NCBI GenBank assembly: GCA_015179125.1
Contig: WHVA01000501.1
Location: 1 to 64,000, forward strand
Source: Gautieria morchelliformis
Lineage: Eukaryota; Basidiomycota; Agaricomycetes; Gomphales; Gomphaceae
Direction of reading: 5' to 3'
Length of the DNA: 64,000 nt
The notes under the pieces are model-generated. The model was not told the DNA's origin, ran no database searches, and saw only the letters and a program-made list of their open reading frames with translations. The position numbers and the translations under genes were made by a program. Of this stretch, positions 10,190 through 18,991 are shown one piece after another. The number at the start of each line of letters is the position of its first letter. The first letter of the stretch is position 1.

Positions 10190-10549
10190 ATCCTTACCGT
10201 TCTGCCTTTATACCGTTCGCGCGTGGTCCGTGCACGCGCGTGCACGGACCACGCGCGAACGGGTCCACATCCATGTGCTGAGTATCCTGAACGAAAGAAA
10301 ACATTGCATTAGCGGTCACGTGACCGCTGCGCAGCGTTCGTTGCCAGCGCAGGGTTGAGCGCTGGAGCCCGCGAACCGCTCGCGGCTGCGCCGCTCGCGC
10401 TCCAGGTTCACGCCGGTCTGCCGGTCATGTGACCGCTGCGCAGCGTTGGTGCTCGCGGCTGCGCCGCTCGCCGCTGACATAAGTTTTACGTAATATTATT
10501 TGTAAGCGGCACCCACAACCTCCCACCGTGCTGCTTTCACCTATAGGAA
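10190..10549 (-). promoter_or_regulatory. H2 5' promoter-like module
   Basis: Reading the minus strand from the 5' end there is a GC-rich block, then the palindrome GGTCATGTGACC (10423-10434) and a perfect copy GGTCACGTGACC (10314-10325). After these come a CGTGCAC-rich inverted repeat (10215-10262) and TATAAA at 10207-10212. The CACGTG core is a bHLH-type site. The order palindrome, GTGCAC repeat, TATA recurs in the other non-autonomous elements, which supports a real Pol II promoter. Confidence 0.6.
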
Positions 10550-10725
10550 CTAGGTGGATACCCGCGCTTCGCGCGGGGGTGCAAGTCAAACGCCTCGGTA
10601 AGGTCAAACGCATCGGTAAGGTCAAACACCTTGGGTAAATCAAACTTGGGATAAGTCAAACACATTTGGATAAGAAAATTTCATTCAGATAAGTAGAACA
10701 CAACTTATTGATTGAAGGTAGGTAA

Positions 10726-12031
10726 TGTTATGACCATGCTGCTCGACCAACTCTGGTACCCCCATGGCTCCTCTGGCTCTATTCCGCAATGTCCACACTT
10801 TGACCTTTTGATCCCCTTGTTCTTTACTATTCACATACTTCCCCTTTTGACTCTATTCACCGGCCTTCCCTACTTGAGCCTTAGCATAGCAAGTCCAGAG
10901 CATCAGGAGATCCATTTGTTCCACTATCAATGTTACAACTGTTCCGCTCAACCATCTCCGCCATATCCGCATATCCTCCTCACCACCTCTGCACCGCCTC
11001 CGCACCACCTCCAACTCTATTCCGCAACATCTGCACCATCCGCAACCCTCTACCTCGACCCTTGTGATTTCAGTACCCCTGGCCACCTCCAGATACCGAC
11101 CCCTGTACTCAACCCTGAACACAGCAAGATACCATTTCCGTAATTCTGTTTCTTCCAATGCCTATTGTACTTACTCGCCTTGTTCTTTGCCATTGTACTT
11201 ACCCTACCCTGCACCCCCCTTGTCATCCCATTGTTCCGCATTAGTTACTTGGCCCGTATGTCTCTCCGATTCCCGCACTCTCCGGAATTTGCTTAGTATC
11301 ATACTATTACCTGTTGCTTCAGCTCTTTGTATAAAACCCCCTCATGTATGTCTCCATTTCTGCAATCAGATAATCAACTTTGATACGTGATTCCCTTCGC
11401 ACTGTCTCCTGTTCTTAGCACAGCGAGTTTTGCTAGTCTTGTCTCCCTCCGCTCTCGATCCCCTGTCCTCTGCCTCTTCCGCCTCCTCCGACCTTTGTTC
11501 TCCGACCCTCGAACCTCAACTCTCAGTACTCTGTTCCCAACTTCTGCCTTCTCCGATATCCGCAAGTCAATCCCGAAATACTTAGGATGGTAGTTCATCA
11601 GGGGCGCAACACATAAGTTGAAGCCGTTGTCCTTTCCAGTTCCAACCTCTGGGAATTCCGATACGTAACAATCAATTAGACCCACATTCCCCTTGTTCTT
11701 TTGCCTATTGATTGTTCTTAGTTCTACCCGGCACCCCCTTGTAGTTCCTCTTGTTCCGTATTAGTTACTTACTCCATTTATCCTAGTTACTTTGGCTTGC
11801 ACTGGAATTGCTTACCTCTACCTTCTGACATGTTATCTCAGCTCTTTGTATAAAACCCAGTCATGTGTGCCTCTGTTTTGCAATCAGATAATTGACTTGA
11901 ATATATGACTCCCTTTGCACTGTTTCCTGTTCTTACCACAGCAAGTACTTGCAAGGCCTCTGTCTCTCTGACCTCTGCCTTCCACCTCGATTTCTGATAT
12001 CCAACTTAACTCAATTCTTGAACCCTTACCT
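10726..12031 (-). mobile_element. Solo LTR L1 copy in H3, interrupted and truncated
   Basis: It begins TGTTATGACC at 10726 beside GGTAA and runs to the internal Helitron terminus at 12032. A nested LTR (10931-11670) splits it. Apart from that insertion it matches the H2 copy closely, including the TTTGTATAAAACCC box. Confidence 0.8.
10931..11670 (-). mobile_element. Nested solo LTR (family L2), 740 bp
   Basis: The ends are TGTTACAACT and ATACGTAACA, flanked on both sides by ATCAA (10926-10930 and 11671-11675), a 5-bp target duplication. The matching part of the H2 LTR (near 7785-7795) is uninterrupted and serves as the empty site. It contains a TTTGTATAAAACCCCC box. Other copies of the family are at 34710-35374 and 49999-50732. 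Confidence 0.9.
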
Positions 12032-12058
12032 CTAGGTGGATACCCATGCTTCGCATGG
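12032..12058 (-). other. Internal Helitron 3' terminus in H3
   Basis: CTAG at 12032-12035 follows a perfect 7-bp hairpin, CCCATGC/GCATGGG, with a 3-nt loop. The stem is less GC-rich than the CCCGCGC stem of the outer terminus. The LTR follows it directly on the minus strand, as in H2. Confidence 0.8.
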
Positions 12059-12191
12059 GGGTGTAGGTCAAACACCTCGGTAAGGTGAAATGCATCAGCA
12101 AGGTCAAATGGGTAAATCAAACTTGGGATAAGTAAAACACATCTCATTGCCATTGAAAGTAGCTATAAGTAACACATCACGATAGGTAATG

Positions 12192-13075
12192 TCTCTACAT
12201 ATGTCTGCATGTGCCCAAGTATAGTGTGCATAGCATGTCCTCCATGCACAGTGTGTCCCTCAAATATAGCATGCTTATTGTGTGCCTGGTTTGTAACATG
12301 ACCCCACACATAACATGTCCCCAAGTATAGTGTGCGTAGCACGTCCTCCATGCATAGTCTGTCTCCACATGTAGCATGTCCCTGGTTTGTAGCATGTCCC
12401 CAAACGTAGCGTGCCCCTAAATTATAGCATGTGTGTCCCCCATGCATAGCATGTCCACATGTGTAGCATGTCCCTACATGTAGTGTGTGTAGCATCTGCC
12501 TCAAGTATAGTGTGCAAAGTGTGTCCCCCATGCATAACATGTCCCCCAAGTGTAGTGTGCATAGCATGCCCTTTGTTTGTAGTGTGTCCCCCTGGTATAG
12601 CATGTGTAGAATGTCCCGTCTTGTAGTGTGTTCCCCATGCATAGTGTGTGTAGTGTGTCCCCTGTTTGTACCGTGTCCCCCAAGCATAGTGTCTGTCCCC
12701 AAGCATAGTATGTCCCCAAGCATAGTATGTCCCCAAGCATAGTGTATCCCACCATATAGTGTGCACATCCCCATGCATAGTGTGTGTGTGCCCATGCATA
12801 GCATGCTTGTCCCCATGCATAACAGTGTGTCTCTACGCATAACATGCATGTCCCCAAGCATAGCATGCGTGTCCCCATGCACAACATGCATGTCTCCACG
12901 CCTAACGTGCATGTCTCCACACCTAACATGCATGTCTCCACGCATAACATGCATGTCTTCATGCCTAACATGCATGTCTCCATGCATAACATATGTGTCT
13001 CCATGCATAGTGTGCGTGTGCCCATGCATAGTGGGTGTAGCATGTCCCAATGGCATGTGTAGCATATCCCAAGGG
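12192..13075 (-). repeat. 21-bp-type minisatellite MS1 in H3
   Basis: This is the same repeat family as in H2, with consensus words such as CATGTCCCCAAGCATAGTGTG, ending at the conserved boundary ATCCCAAGGGCCTCAAAGTGA. Units are more diverged at the promoter-distal end. The long frames across it are a consequence of the period. Confidence 0.85.
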
Positions 13076-13084
13076 CCTCAAAGT

Positions 13085-13860
13085 GAAGCAAGCAGAGGCT
13101 GTCTTTTCATTAACTTCTAGCAAACTCAGGGACATGTATCAATATCTATTTTGTGACATACAGATATAAATAAAATAGTAAAGGAGGCCATATTTAAGCA
13201 GCTGCTGTCATTAATTTTAGCAAAGTCAGGATTATCTATTTTTTGAAAAATGTCAAAACAAATGTCCAGTACATTTAAGCTGAAGTTATTATTAATTTTA
13301 GCAGAGTCAAGATTATCTATTTTTCGAAAAATGTCAAAAAAATGCACTGTACATTTAACCTGGAGCTGTTGTCAATTTTCACAAAGTCAGGATAATTTAT
13401 TGACATCTATTTGTGAAAAAATGCCAAAAAAGTACAGTACATTGAAGCAGAAGCTGTTATTAATGCCCAGCCCAAGCCAGAGAAGCCCAGAGACTGACAG
13501 AGAAACCCAGAGGCCAGCCAAAGCCATAGTAACAGCCACCAGTATAGCCAGAGAAGGAGTGCCTGACAGCTTTACAGTAAATAAAACAACAAAAACCACA
13601 TTTAAAAGTAGAACCTTTTGTCATTAATTTTAGAGGAAACTGTCAATTTTCGAAAAAAACCTGAAAAATATATATATAAAAATACTTTTTTTCAGCAGTC
13701 TTGGGATTTTATTTAAATCTATTTTTCGAAAAAATTCACACAAATATAAAGTACATGTGACAATACAATATGATGAAAAAAAAAATGGAACCAATAAAAT
13801 TACAAACACAAATAAAATAAAATACATGGGAATGCATTAAAAAAGAGATATTACTTACCA
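13085..13860 (-). repeat. H3 leader repeat array
   Basis: AT-rich units of about 85 bp of the TTTGCTAAAATTAAT / GACATTTTTCGAAAAATAG type, nearly collinear with the H2 array. Confidence 0.65.
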
Positions 13861-13919
13861 ATAGAAAGCCAGCCAAGCCAATAGAAAGCCAGCCAACCAA
13901 AGCCATTGACAGCCAGCCA

Positions 13920-14327
13920 GCTCAAGGAGGAGACACCAGAGAGCGCAGACACAGCAGACAGAGCAGAGAGCAGACAGCGCAGACAGCGCAGACAGCGCAG
14001 ACACAGCAGAGAGCAGACACAGCAGAGAGCAGACAGCAGAGAGAGCAGACAGCAGAGTGAGGAATTGCCGGTCAGGCAGATTCCTGGCGTTCCATCCTAC
14101 CGAACTGCCTTTATATACCGCGCACGCGTGTCGTGCACGGACCACGCGCGAACGGGTCACGTGACCGCGGACGCTGCTGCGCAGCTTCGCGCCGGTCTGC
14201 CGGTCACGTGACCGCTGCGCAGCGTTGGTGCTCGCGGCTGCGCCGCTCGCCGCTGACATAAGTTTTACGTAATATTATTTGTAAGCGTGCCCACAACCTC
14301 CCACCGTGCTACTTTCACCTATAGGAA
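13920..14327 (-). promoter_or_regulatory. H3 5' promoter-like module
   Basis: Two GGTCACGTGACC palindromes (14155-14166 and 14202-14213), a GTGCAC-containing inverted repeat and TATAAA on the minus strand at 14110-14115. Next comes a purine-rich GCAGACAGC microsatellite (13940-14055; CTGTCTGCTCTG on the transcribed strand). The layout matches H2, H9 and H12. Confidence 0.6.
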
Positions 14328-14462
14328 CTAGGTGGGTACCCGCGCTTCACGCGGGGGTGTAGGTCAAACGCCTTGGTAAGGTCAAATGCATCAGTAAGGT
14401 CAAGTGAATCAGTAAGGTCAAGTGCATTGGGGTAAATAGGATCATGCAAAATATATCCCTGT

Positions 14463-14800
14463 TCATATAGTATCATGAGTCATATATGCACCCATGGAAC
14501 AGCCGAACATGCAGAGCTCTCTCTCGACCTCTGGGATGGCCCTCCCAGCGACTCTAGACATGAAAGTGGTAATGGTCTTGACTGAATCATCAGAGATTAT
14601 AAGATTGCGCCTATTGTCATAATCCACAGGTTTCAAAGCTTGTGCATTGTGAAATAGATCCAATAGTGATCTTGGGGATCCAGAATTTTGACAATGGGGT
14701 TATATTGATGTGCCAGCTGATCCTCCGGTGACACTCTCACAGAACCAGAAACAATACCAAAATCAGAAATGGGGGAAGACCCAAAGTGCCAGTTGGGTAG
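14463..14800 (-). pseudogene. Captured gene fragment, unrecognised
   Basis: About 110 codons of protein-like sequence lie in two overlapping frames. The first reads HFGSSPISDFGIVSGSVRV...; the second, after a shift near 14640, reads LKPVDYDNRRNLIISDD... and ends MGAYMTHDTI. Two further copies (16823-17155 and 40475-40789) keep the same frames and stop. This looks like an exon piece of a host or viral-type gene taken up by an ancestor of these elements. I do not recognise the family. Different copies differ only by a few substitutions. Confidence 0.5.
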
Positions 14801-15625
14801 CATGTCCTCACAGGTAGTGTGTCCCCACACATAACCTGTCCTCACAGGTAGCATGTCCCCCTATGTAACGTGTCCCCACCGGTAGTGTGTCCCCCCACGT
14901 AACGTGTCCCCACCATTAGCGTGTCCCCCCACGTAACGTGTCCCCACCGGTAGCGTGTCCCCCCACGTAACGTGTCCCCACTGGTAGCGTGTCCTCACAT
15001 GTAATGCGTCCCCACTGGTAGCGTGTCCTCACATGTAACGTGTCCCCACACGTAATGTGTCCTCACACATAACGTGTCCCCACAGGTAGCGTGTCCTCAC
15101 AGGTAGGGTGTCCCCACATGTAACGTGTCCTCACACGTAATGTGTCCTCACAGGTAGCATGTCCCCACACGTAACGTGTCCCCACACATAACTCCCCACA
15201 CATAACATGTCCCACACGTAACGTGTCCTCACATGTAACATGTCCTTACATGTAACGTGTCCCCACAGGTAGCGTGTCCTCACACGTAACATGTCCTCAC
15301 AGGTAACATGTCCCCACAGGTAGTGTGTCCTCACACGTAACGTGTCCTCACAGGTAGTGTGTCCCCGCACGTAACGTGTCCTCACAGGTAGTGTGTCCCC
15401 ACACGTAACGTGTCCTCAAAGGTAGCATGTCCTCACACGTAACGTGTCCTCACAGGTAGCATGTCCCCCAGGTAGCGTGTCCTCACAGGTAACGTGTCCT
15501 CACGGGTAGCGTGTCCCCACAGGTAGCGTGTCCCCACACGTAACGTGTCCTCACAGGTAGCGTGTCCTCGCACGTAACGTGTCCCCACAGGTAGCGTGTC
15601 CTCAAACATGTCCTCACACATATCA
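14801..15625 (-). repeat. 17-bp minisatellite MS2 in H4
   Basis: Tandem 17-bp units alternate between GTGTCCCCACACGTAAC-like and GTGTCCTCACAGGTAGC-like forms on the plus strand over about 820 bp. The core GTGTCCCC...GTAGC is shared with MS1, so the two satellites are related. Units are uniform, which indicates recent expansion. Confidence 0.88.
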
Positions 15626-15629
15626 GGGA

Positions 15630-16145
15630 CATGTATCAGTATCTATTTATATAGACATACATAAAATAGCAAAAGAAACCACATTTAAGCAGCTGTTGTC
15701 ATTAATTTTAGCAAAGCCTGGATGATTTATTGATATCTACCTTTTGAAAAAATGTCAAAAAATGTACAGTACATTTACCCTGAAGCTGGTATTAATTTTA
15801 GCAAAGTCAGGATAATTCATTGATATATATATTTATTTTTCAAAAAAAGATAAAAAAAAACACACTACATTAAAACAGATGTTATTATCAACTTGAGCAA
15901 AGTCAGTATAAGTTATTGATATCCATTTGCGAAAAAATGTCAAAAAAATTTACAGGATAGTTAAGGTGGCTGAGGTTAGCCAGTTAGATTTATTGATGTC
16001 TATTTGGGAAAAAATATCGAAAAATGTACAGGATATGTAAGTTGGCTATTGTTAAGGTTAGCAAGTTAGGTTTATTGATATGTATTTGCGAAAAAATATC
16101 AAAAAAATATACAGGACATTGAAGCAGAAGCTGGTGTCAATTCAC
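15630..16145 (-). repeat. H4 leader repeat array
   Basis: AT-rich units with TTTATTGATATSTATTTGCG and AAAAAATATCAAAAAAT words on the plus strand, ending at GACATTGAAGCAGAAGCTG. It corresponds to the arrays of H5 and H10. Confidence 0.65.
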
Positions 16146-16281
16146 AGCCAGAGAAGCCCAGAGACACCCAGAGACACACACAAAGACACCCAGAGCCCAG
16201 CCAAAGCAATAGCAAGCCCACCAGTACAGCCAGAACACAGGAAGACACCAGTGGGGAGTGCGGTTCTGCAGCATCACTCTC

Positions 16282-16518
16282 TTTATACCAAGCGAAGGGT
16301 CGTGCACGGACCACCCTCACGTATGGTCGCGACGAAGGCGAACTGGTCACGTGACCTGGGACGCTGCTGCGCAGCGTCAATGGTCTGGCCTGGGCCAGGG
16401 GCCTAGGGCTCGCGGCTGCGCCGCTCGCTCCGCTGACCTAATTATTACGTAACATTATTTGTAATATTATTAGTCAGCCTCGACGCCCACAACCCACTGA
16501 GCGCGTTTAACTCTTAGA
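16282..16518 (-). promoter_or_regulatory. H4 5' promoter-like module
   Basis: On the minus strand: type I 5' end, GC-rich core GAGCGGCGCAGCCGCGAGC, palindrome GGTCACGTGACC (16345-16356), GTGGTCCGTGCACGAC and TATAAAG (TTTATA on plus at 16282-16287). The same order occurs in H5 and H10. Confidence 0.6.
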
Positions 16519-16535
16519 CTAGGTGGGTACCCGCG

Positions 16536-16873
16536 CTTCGCGCGGGGGTGCAGGTCAAGCGCCTTGGTAAGGTCAAATGCATCAGTAAGGTCAAGTGAAT
16601 CAGTAAGGTCAACTGCATTGGGGTAAATAGGATCATGCACAATATATCCCTGATCATATAGTATCATGAATCATGTATGCGCCCATGGAATAGCCGAACA
16701 TGCACTTCGCGCGGGGGTGCAGGTCAAGCGCCTTGGTAAGGTCAAATGCATCAGTAAGGTCAAGTGAATCAGTAAGGTCAAGTGCATTGGGGTAAATAGG
16801 ATCATGCACAATATATCCCTGATCATATAGTATCATGAATCATGTATGCACCCATGGAATAGCCGAACATGCA
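16536..16873 (-). repeat. 169-bp tandem duplication at the H5 3' end
   Basis: The segment from the hairpin loop (CTTCGCGCGGGGG at 16536) through the subterminal repeats to the captured-gene 3' end repeats once, restarting at 16705. The inner copy lacks the outer hairpin arm and CTAG. The breakpoint falls in or next to the hairpin loop, which suggests replication slippage at the hairpin. Confidence 0.8.
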
Positions 16874-17155
16874 GAACTCTCTCTCGACCTCTGGGATGGG
16901 CCTCCCAGCGACTCTAGACATGAAAGTGGTAATAGTCTTGACTGAATCATCAGAGATTATAAGATTGCGCCTATTGTCATAATCCACAGGTTTCAAAGGT
17001 TGTGCATTGTGAAATAGATCCAATAGTGATCTTGGGGATCCTGAATTTTGACAATGTGGTTATATTGATATGCCAGCTGATCCTCCGGTGACACTCTCAT
17101 AGAACCAGAAACAATACCAAAATCAGAAATGGGAGAAGACCCAAAGTGCAGTTGG
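16823..17155 (-). pseudogene. Captured gene fragment, second copy
   Basis: The same unrecognised peptide as in H4 (LKPVDYDNRRNLIISDD to MGAYMIHDTI) with the same internal frame change. A further short piece of its 3' end lies in the duplicated copy at 16654-16700. Confidence 0.5.
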
Positions 17156-17797
17156 ATAGCATGTCCTCACACGTAACGTGTCCTCACAGGTAGCGTGTCC
17201 CCACACGTAACGTGTCCTCACAGGTAGCATGTCCCCACACATAACGTGTCCCCACACGTAACGTGTCCTCACAGGTAGCATGTCCCCACACGTAATGTGT
17301 CCCCACCGGTAGCCCACAGGTAGCGTGTCCCCACCGGTAGCGTGTCCCCACCGGTAGCGTGTCCCCACCGGTAGCGTGTCCCCCCCGGTAGCGTGTCCCC
17401 ACCGGTAGCGTGTCCCCACCGGTAGCGTGTCCCCACCGGTAGCGTGTCCCCACCGGTAGCGTGTCCCCACCGGTAGCGTGTCCACACTGGTAGCGTGTCC
17501 TCACACGTAACGTGTCCCCACACATAACATGTCCCACACGTAACGTGTCCTCACAGGTAGCGTGTCCCCACACGTAACGTGTCCTCACAGGTAGCTTGTC
17601 CCCACAGGTAGCGTGTCCCCACAGGTAGCATGTCCCCACAGGTAGCGTGTCCTCACCGGTAGCATGTCCCCACACGTAACGTGTCCCCACCGGTAGCGTG
17701 TCCCCACACATAACATGTCCCACACGTAGCGTGTCCTCACACGTAACGTGTCCTCACATGTAATGTGTCCCCACAGGTAGCGTGTCCTCACACATAT
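17156..17797 (-). repeat. 17-bp minisatellite MS2 in H5
   Basis: The central block (about 17320-17480) is an almost perfect run of GTGTCCCCACCGGTAGC. The edges carry the ACACGTAAC and ACAGGTAGC variants. The homogeneous core shows local expansion of one variant. Confidence 0.88.
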
Positions 17798-17799
17798 AA

Positions 17800-18440
17800 G
17801 GGACATGTATCAGTATCTATTTTGTGACATATATAGACATAAATAAAATAGCAAAAGAAACCACATTTAACCAGCCGTTGTTATTAATTTTAGCAAAGCC
17901 TGGATAATTTATTGATATCTACCTTTTCAAAAAATGTCAAAAAATGTACAGCACATGTAACCTGAAGCTGGTATTAATTTTAGCAAAGTCAGGATAATTC
18001 ATTGATATCTATACTTATTTTTCAACAAAAGATAAAAAAAAACACACTACATTAAAACAGAAGTTGTTATTAACTTGAGCAAAGAAGTTATTGATGTCTA
18101 TTTGCGAAAAAATATCAAAAAATGTACAGGATAGTGAGTTGGCTATTGTTGGTTATTGATATCCATTTGCAAAAAAATATCAAAAAATGTACAGGATAGT
18201 GAGTTGGCTATTGTTGGTTATTGATATCCATTTGCGAAAAAATGTCAAAAAAATTTACAGGATAGTTAAGGTGGCTGAGGTTAGGTTAGCCAGTTAGATT
18301 TATTGATGTCTATTTGCGAAAAAATATCGAAAAATGTACAGGATATATAAGTTGGCTATTGTTAAGGTTAGCAAGTTAGGTTTATTGATAGCTATTTGCG
18401 AAAAAATATTGAAAAAATATACAGGCCATTGAAGCAGAAG
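17800..18440 (-). repeat. H5 leader repeat array
   Basis: AT-rich tandem leader like that of H4, with one unit (GGATAGTGAGTTGGCTATTG and flanks, about 65 bp) recently duplicated near 18130-18220. Confidence 0.65.
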
Positions 18441-18593
18441 CTGGTGTCAATTCACAGCCAAAGGCAGAGAAGCCCAGAGAAGCCCAGAGACACACAGAGA
18501 CCCACAGAGCAAAGCCAAAGCAGTAGTAAGCCCGCCAGTACAGCCAGAACACAGAAAGACACCAGTGGGGAGTGCGGCTGCAACATCGCTCTC

Positions 18594-18817
18594 TTTATAC
18601 CAAGCGAAGGGTCGTGCACGGACCACCCTGGTAGCGCACGCGAACTGGTCACGTGACCTGGGACGCTGCTGCGCAGCGTCAATGGTCTGGCCTGGCCCGG
18701 CCCCTAGGGCTCGTGGCTGCGCCGCTCGCGTCCGATTGGCCAGCTGACCAATGCTGACCTAAAACCTGACATAAGCACGACGCCCACAACCCACTGAGCG
18801 CGTTTCACTCTTAGATA
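18594..18817 (-). promoter_or_regulatory. H5 5' promoter-like module
   Basis: GGTCACGTGACC at 18647-18658, CGTGCACGGACCACC at about 18613-18628 and TATAAAG (TTTATA on plus at 18594-18599), with the GC-rich core between them and the 5' end. Confidence 0.6.
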
Positions 18818-18991
18818 CTAGGTGGGTACCCGCGCGAAGCGCGGGGGTGTAGGTCAAACGCATCGGTAAGGTCAAGTGCATTGGGGAAAATAAAAGTAAC
18901 CAATTTGCATCAAGTAAAATCAAGTAACACACATAAACCATATGAAGAGAAGTGGATATAAAAAAATCAAGGAGCTCTAAGTAATACATCT

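Larger units (their letters stand above)
7390..10549 (-). mobile_element. Helitron H2, type II, composite, non-autonomous
   Basis: The minus-strand 5' end, TTCCTATAGGTGAAAGC, is at 10549 and the 3' CTAG at 7390-7393 (TATCCACCTAG type). It carries no transposase. From 5' to 3' it contains a GC-rich promoter region, a leader repeat array, a 21-bp-type minisatellite, an internal Helitron 3' end (8149), part of a solo LTR (7588-8148) and then the true 3' end. The second terminator and the LTR segment indicate that an older element's terminator was bypassed and downstream sequence gained. H3 and H12 have the same architecture, so the composite form itself has been copied. Confidence 0.85.
10550..14327 (-). 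mobile_element. Helitron H3, type II, composite with two nested LTRs
   Basis: The 3' CTAG is at 10550-10553 and the 5' end, TTCCTATAGGTGAAAGT, at 14327. The plan matches H2 (promoter, leader array, MS1, internal 3' end, LTR part, true 3' end), but a second solo LTR (10931-11670) sits inside the first. H12 carries the same nested insertion at the same site, so H3 and H12 are closer to each other than either is to H2. Confidence 0.85.
14328..16518 (-). mobile_element. Helitron H4, type I, non-autonomous with gene fragment
   Basis: The 3' CTAG is at 14328-14331 (TACCCACCTAG type) and the 5' end TCTAAGAGTTAAACGC at 16518. In 2191 bp it holds a promoter module, a leader array, the 17-bp minisatellite MS2 and a captured gene fragment just before the 3' end. 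Sister elements are H5 and H10. Confidence 0.88.
16519..18817 (-). mobile_element. Helitron H5, type I, non-autonomous with gene fragment
   Basis: The 3' CTAG is at 16519-16522. The 5' TCTAAGAG starts at 18815, with two extra bases (TA) before the next element's CTAG. Content parallels H4, with a shorter 17-bp satellite and a tandem duplication of the 3' end. Confidence 0.86.

Noticed and set aside
14801-15625. CRISPR-like look of the 17-bp arrays
   Set aside because: There are no unique spacers, the units are contiguous, no cas genes are present, and the context is a eukaryotic Helitron.
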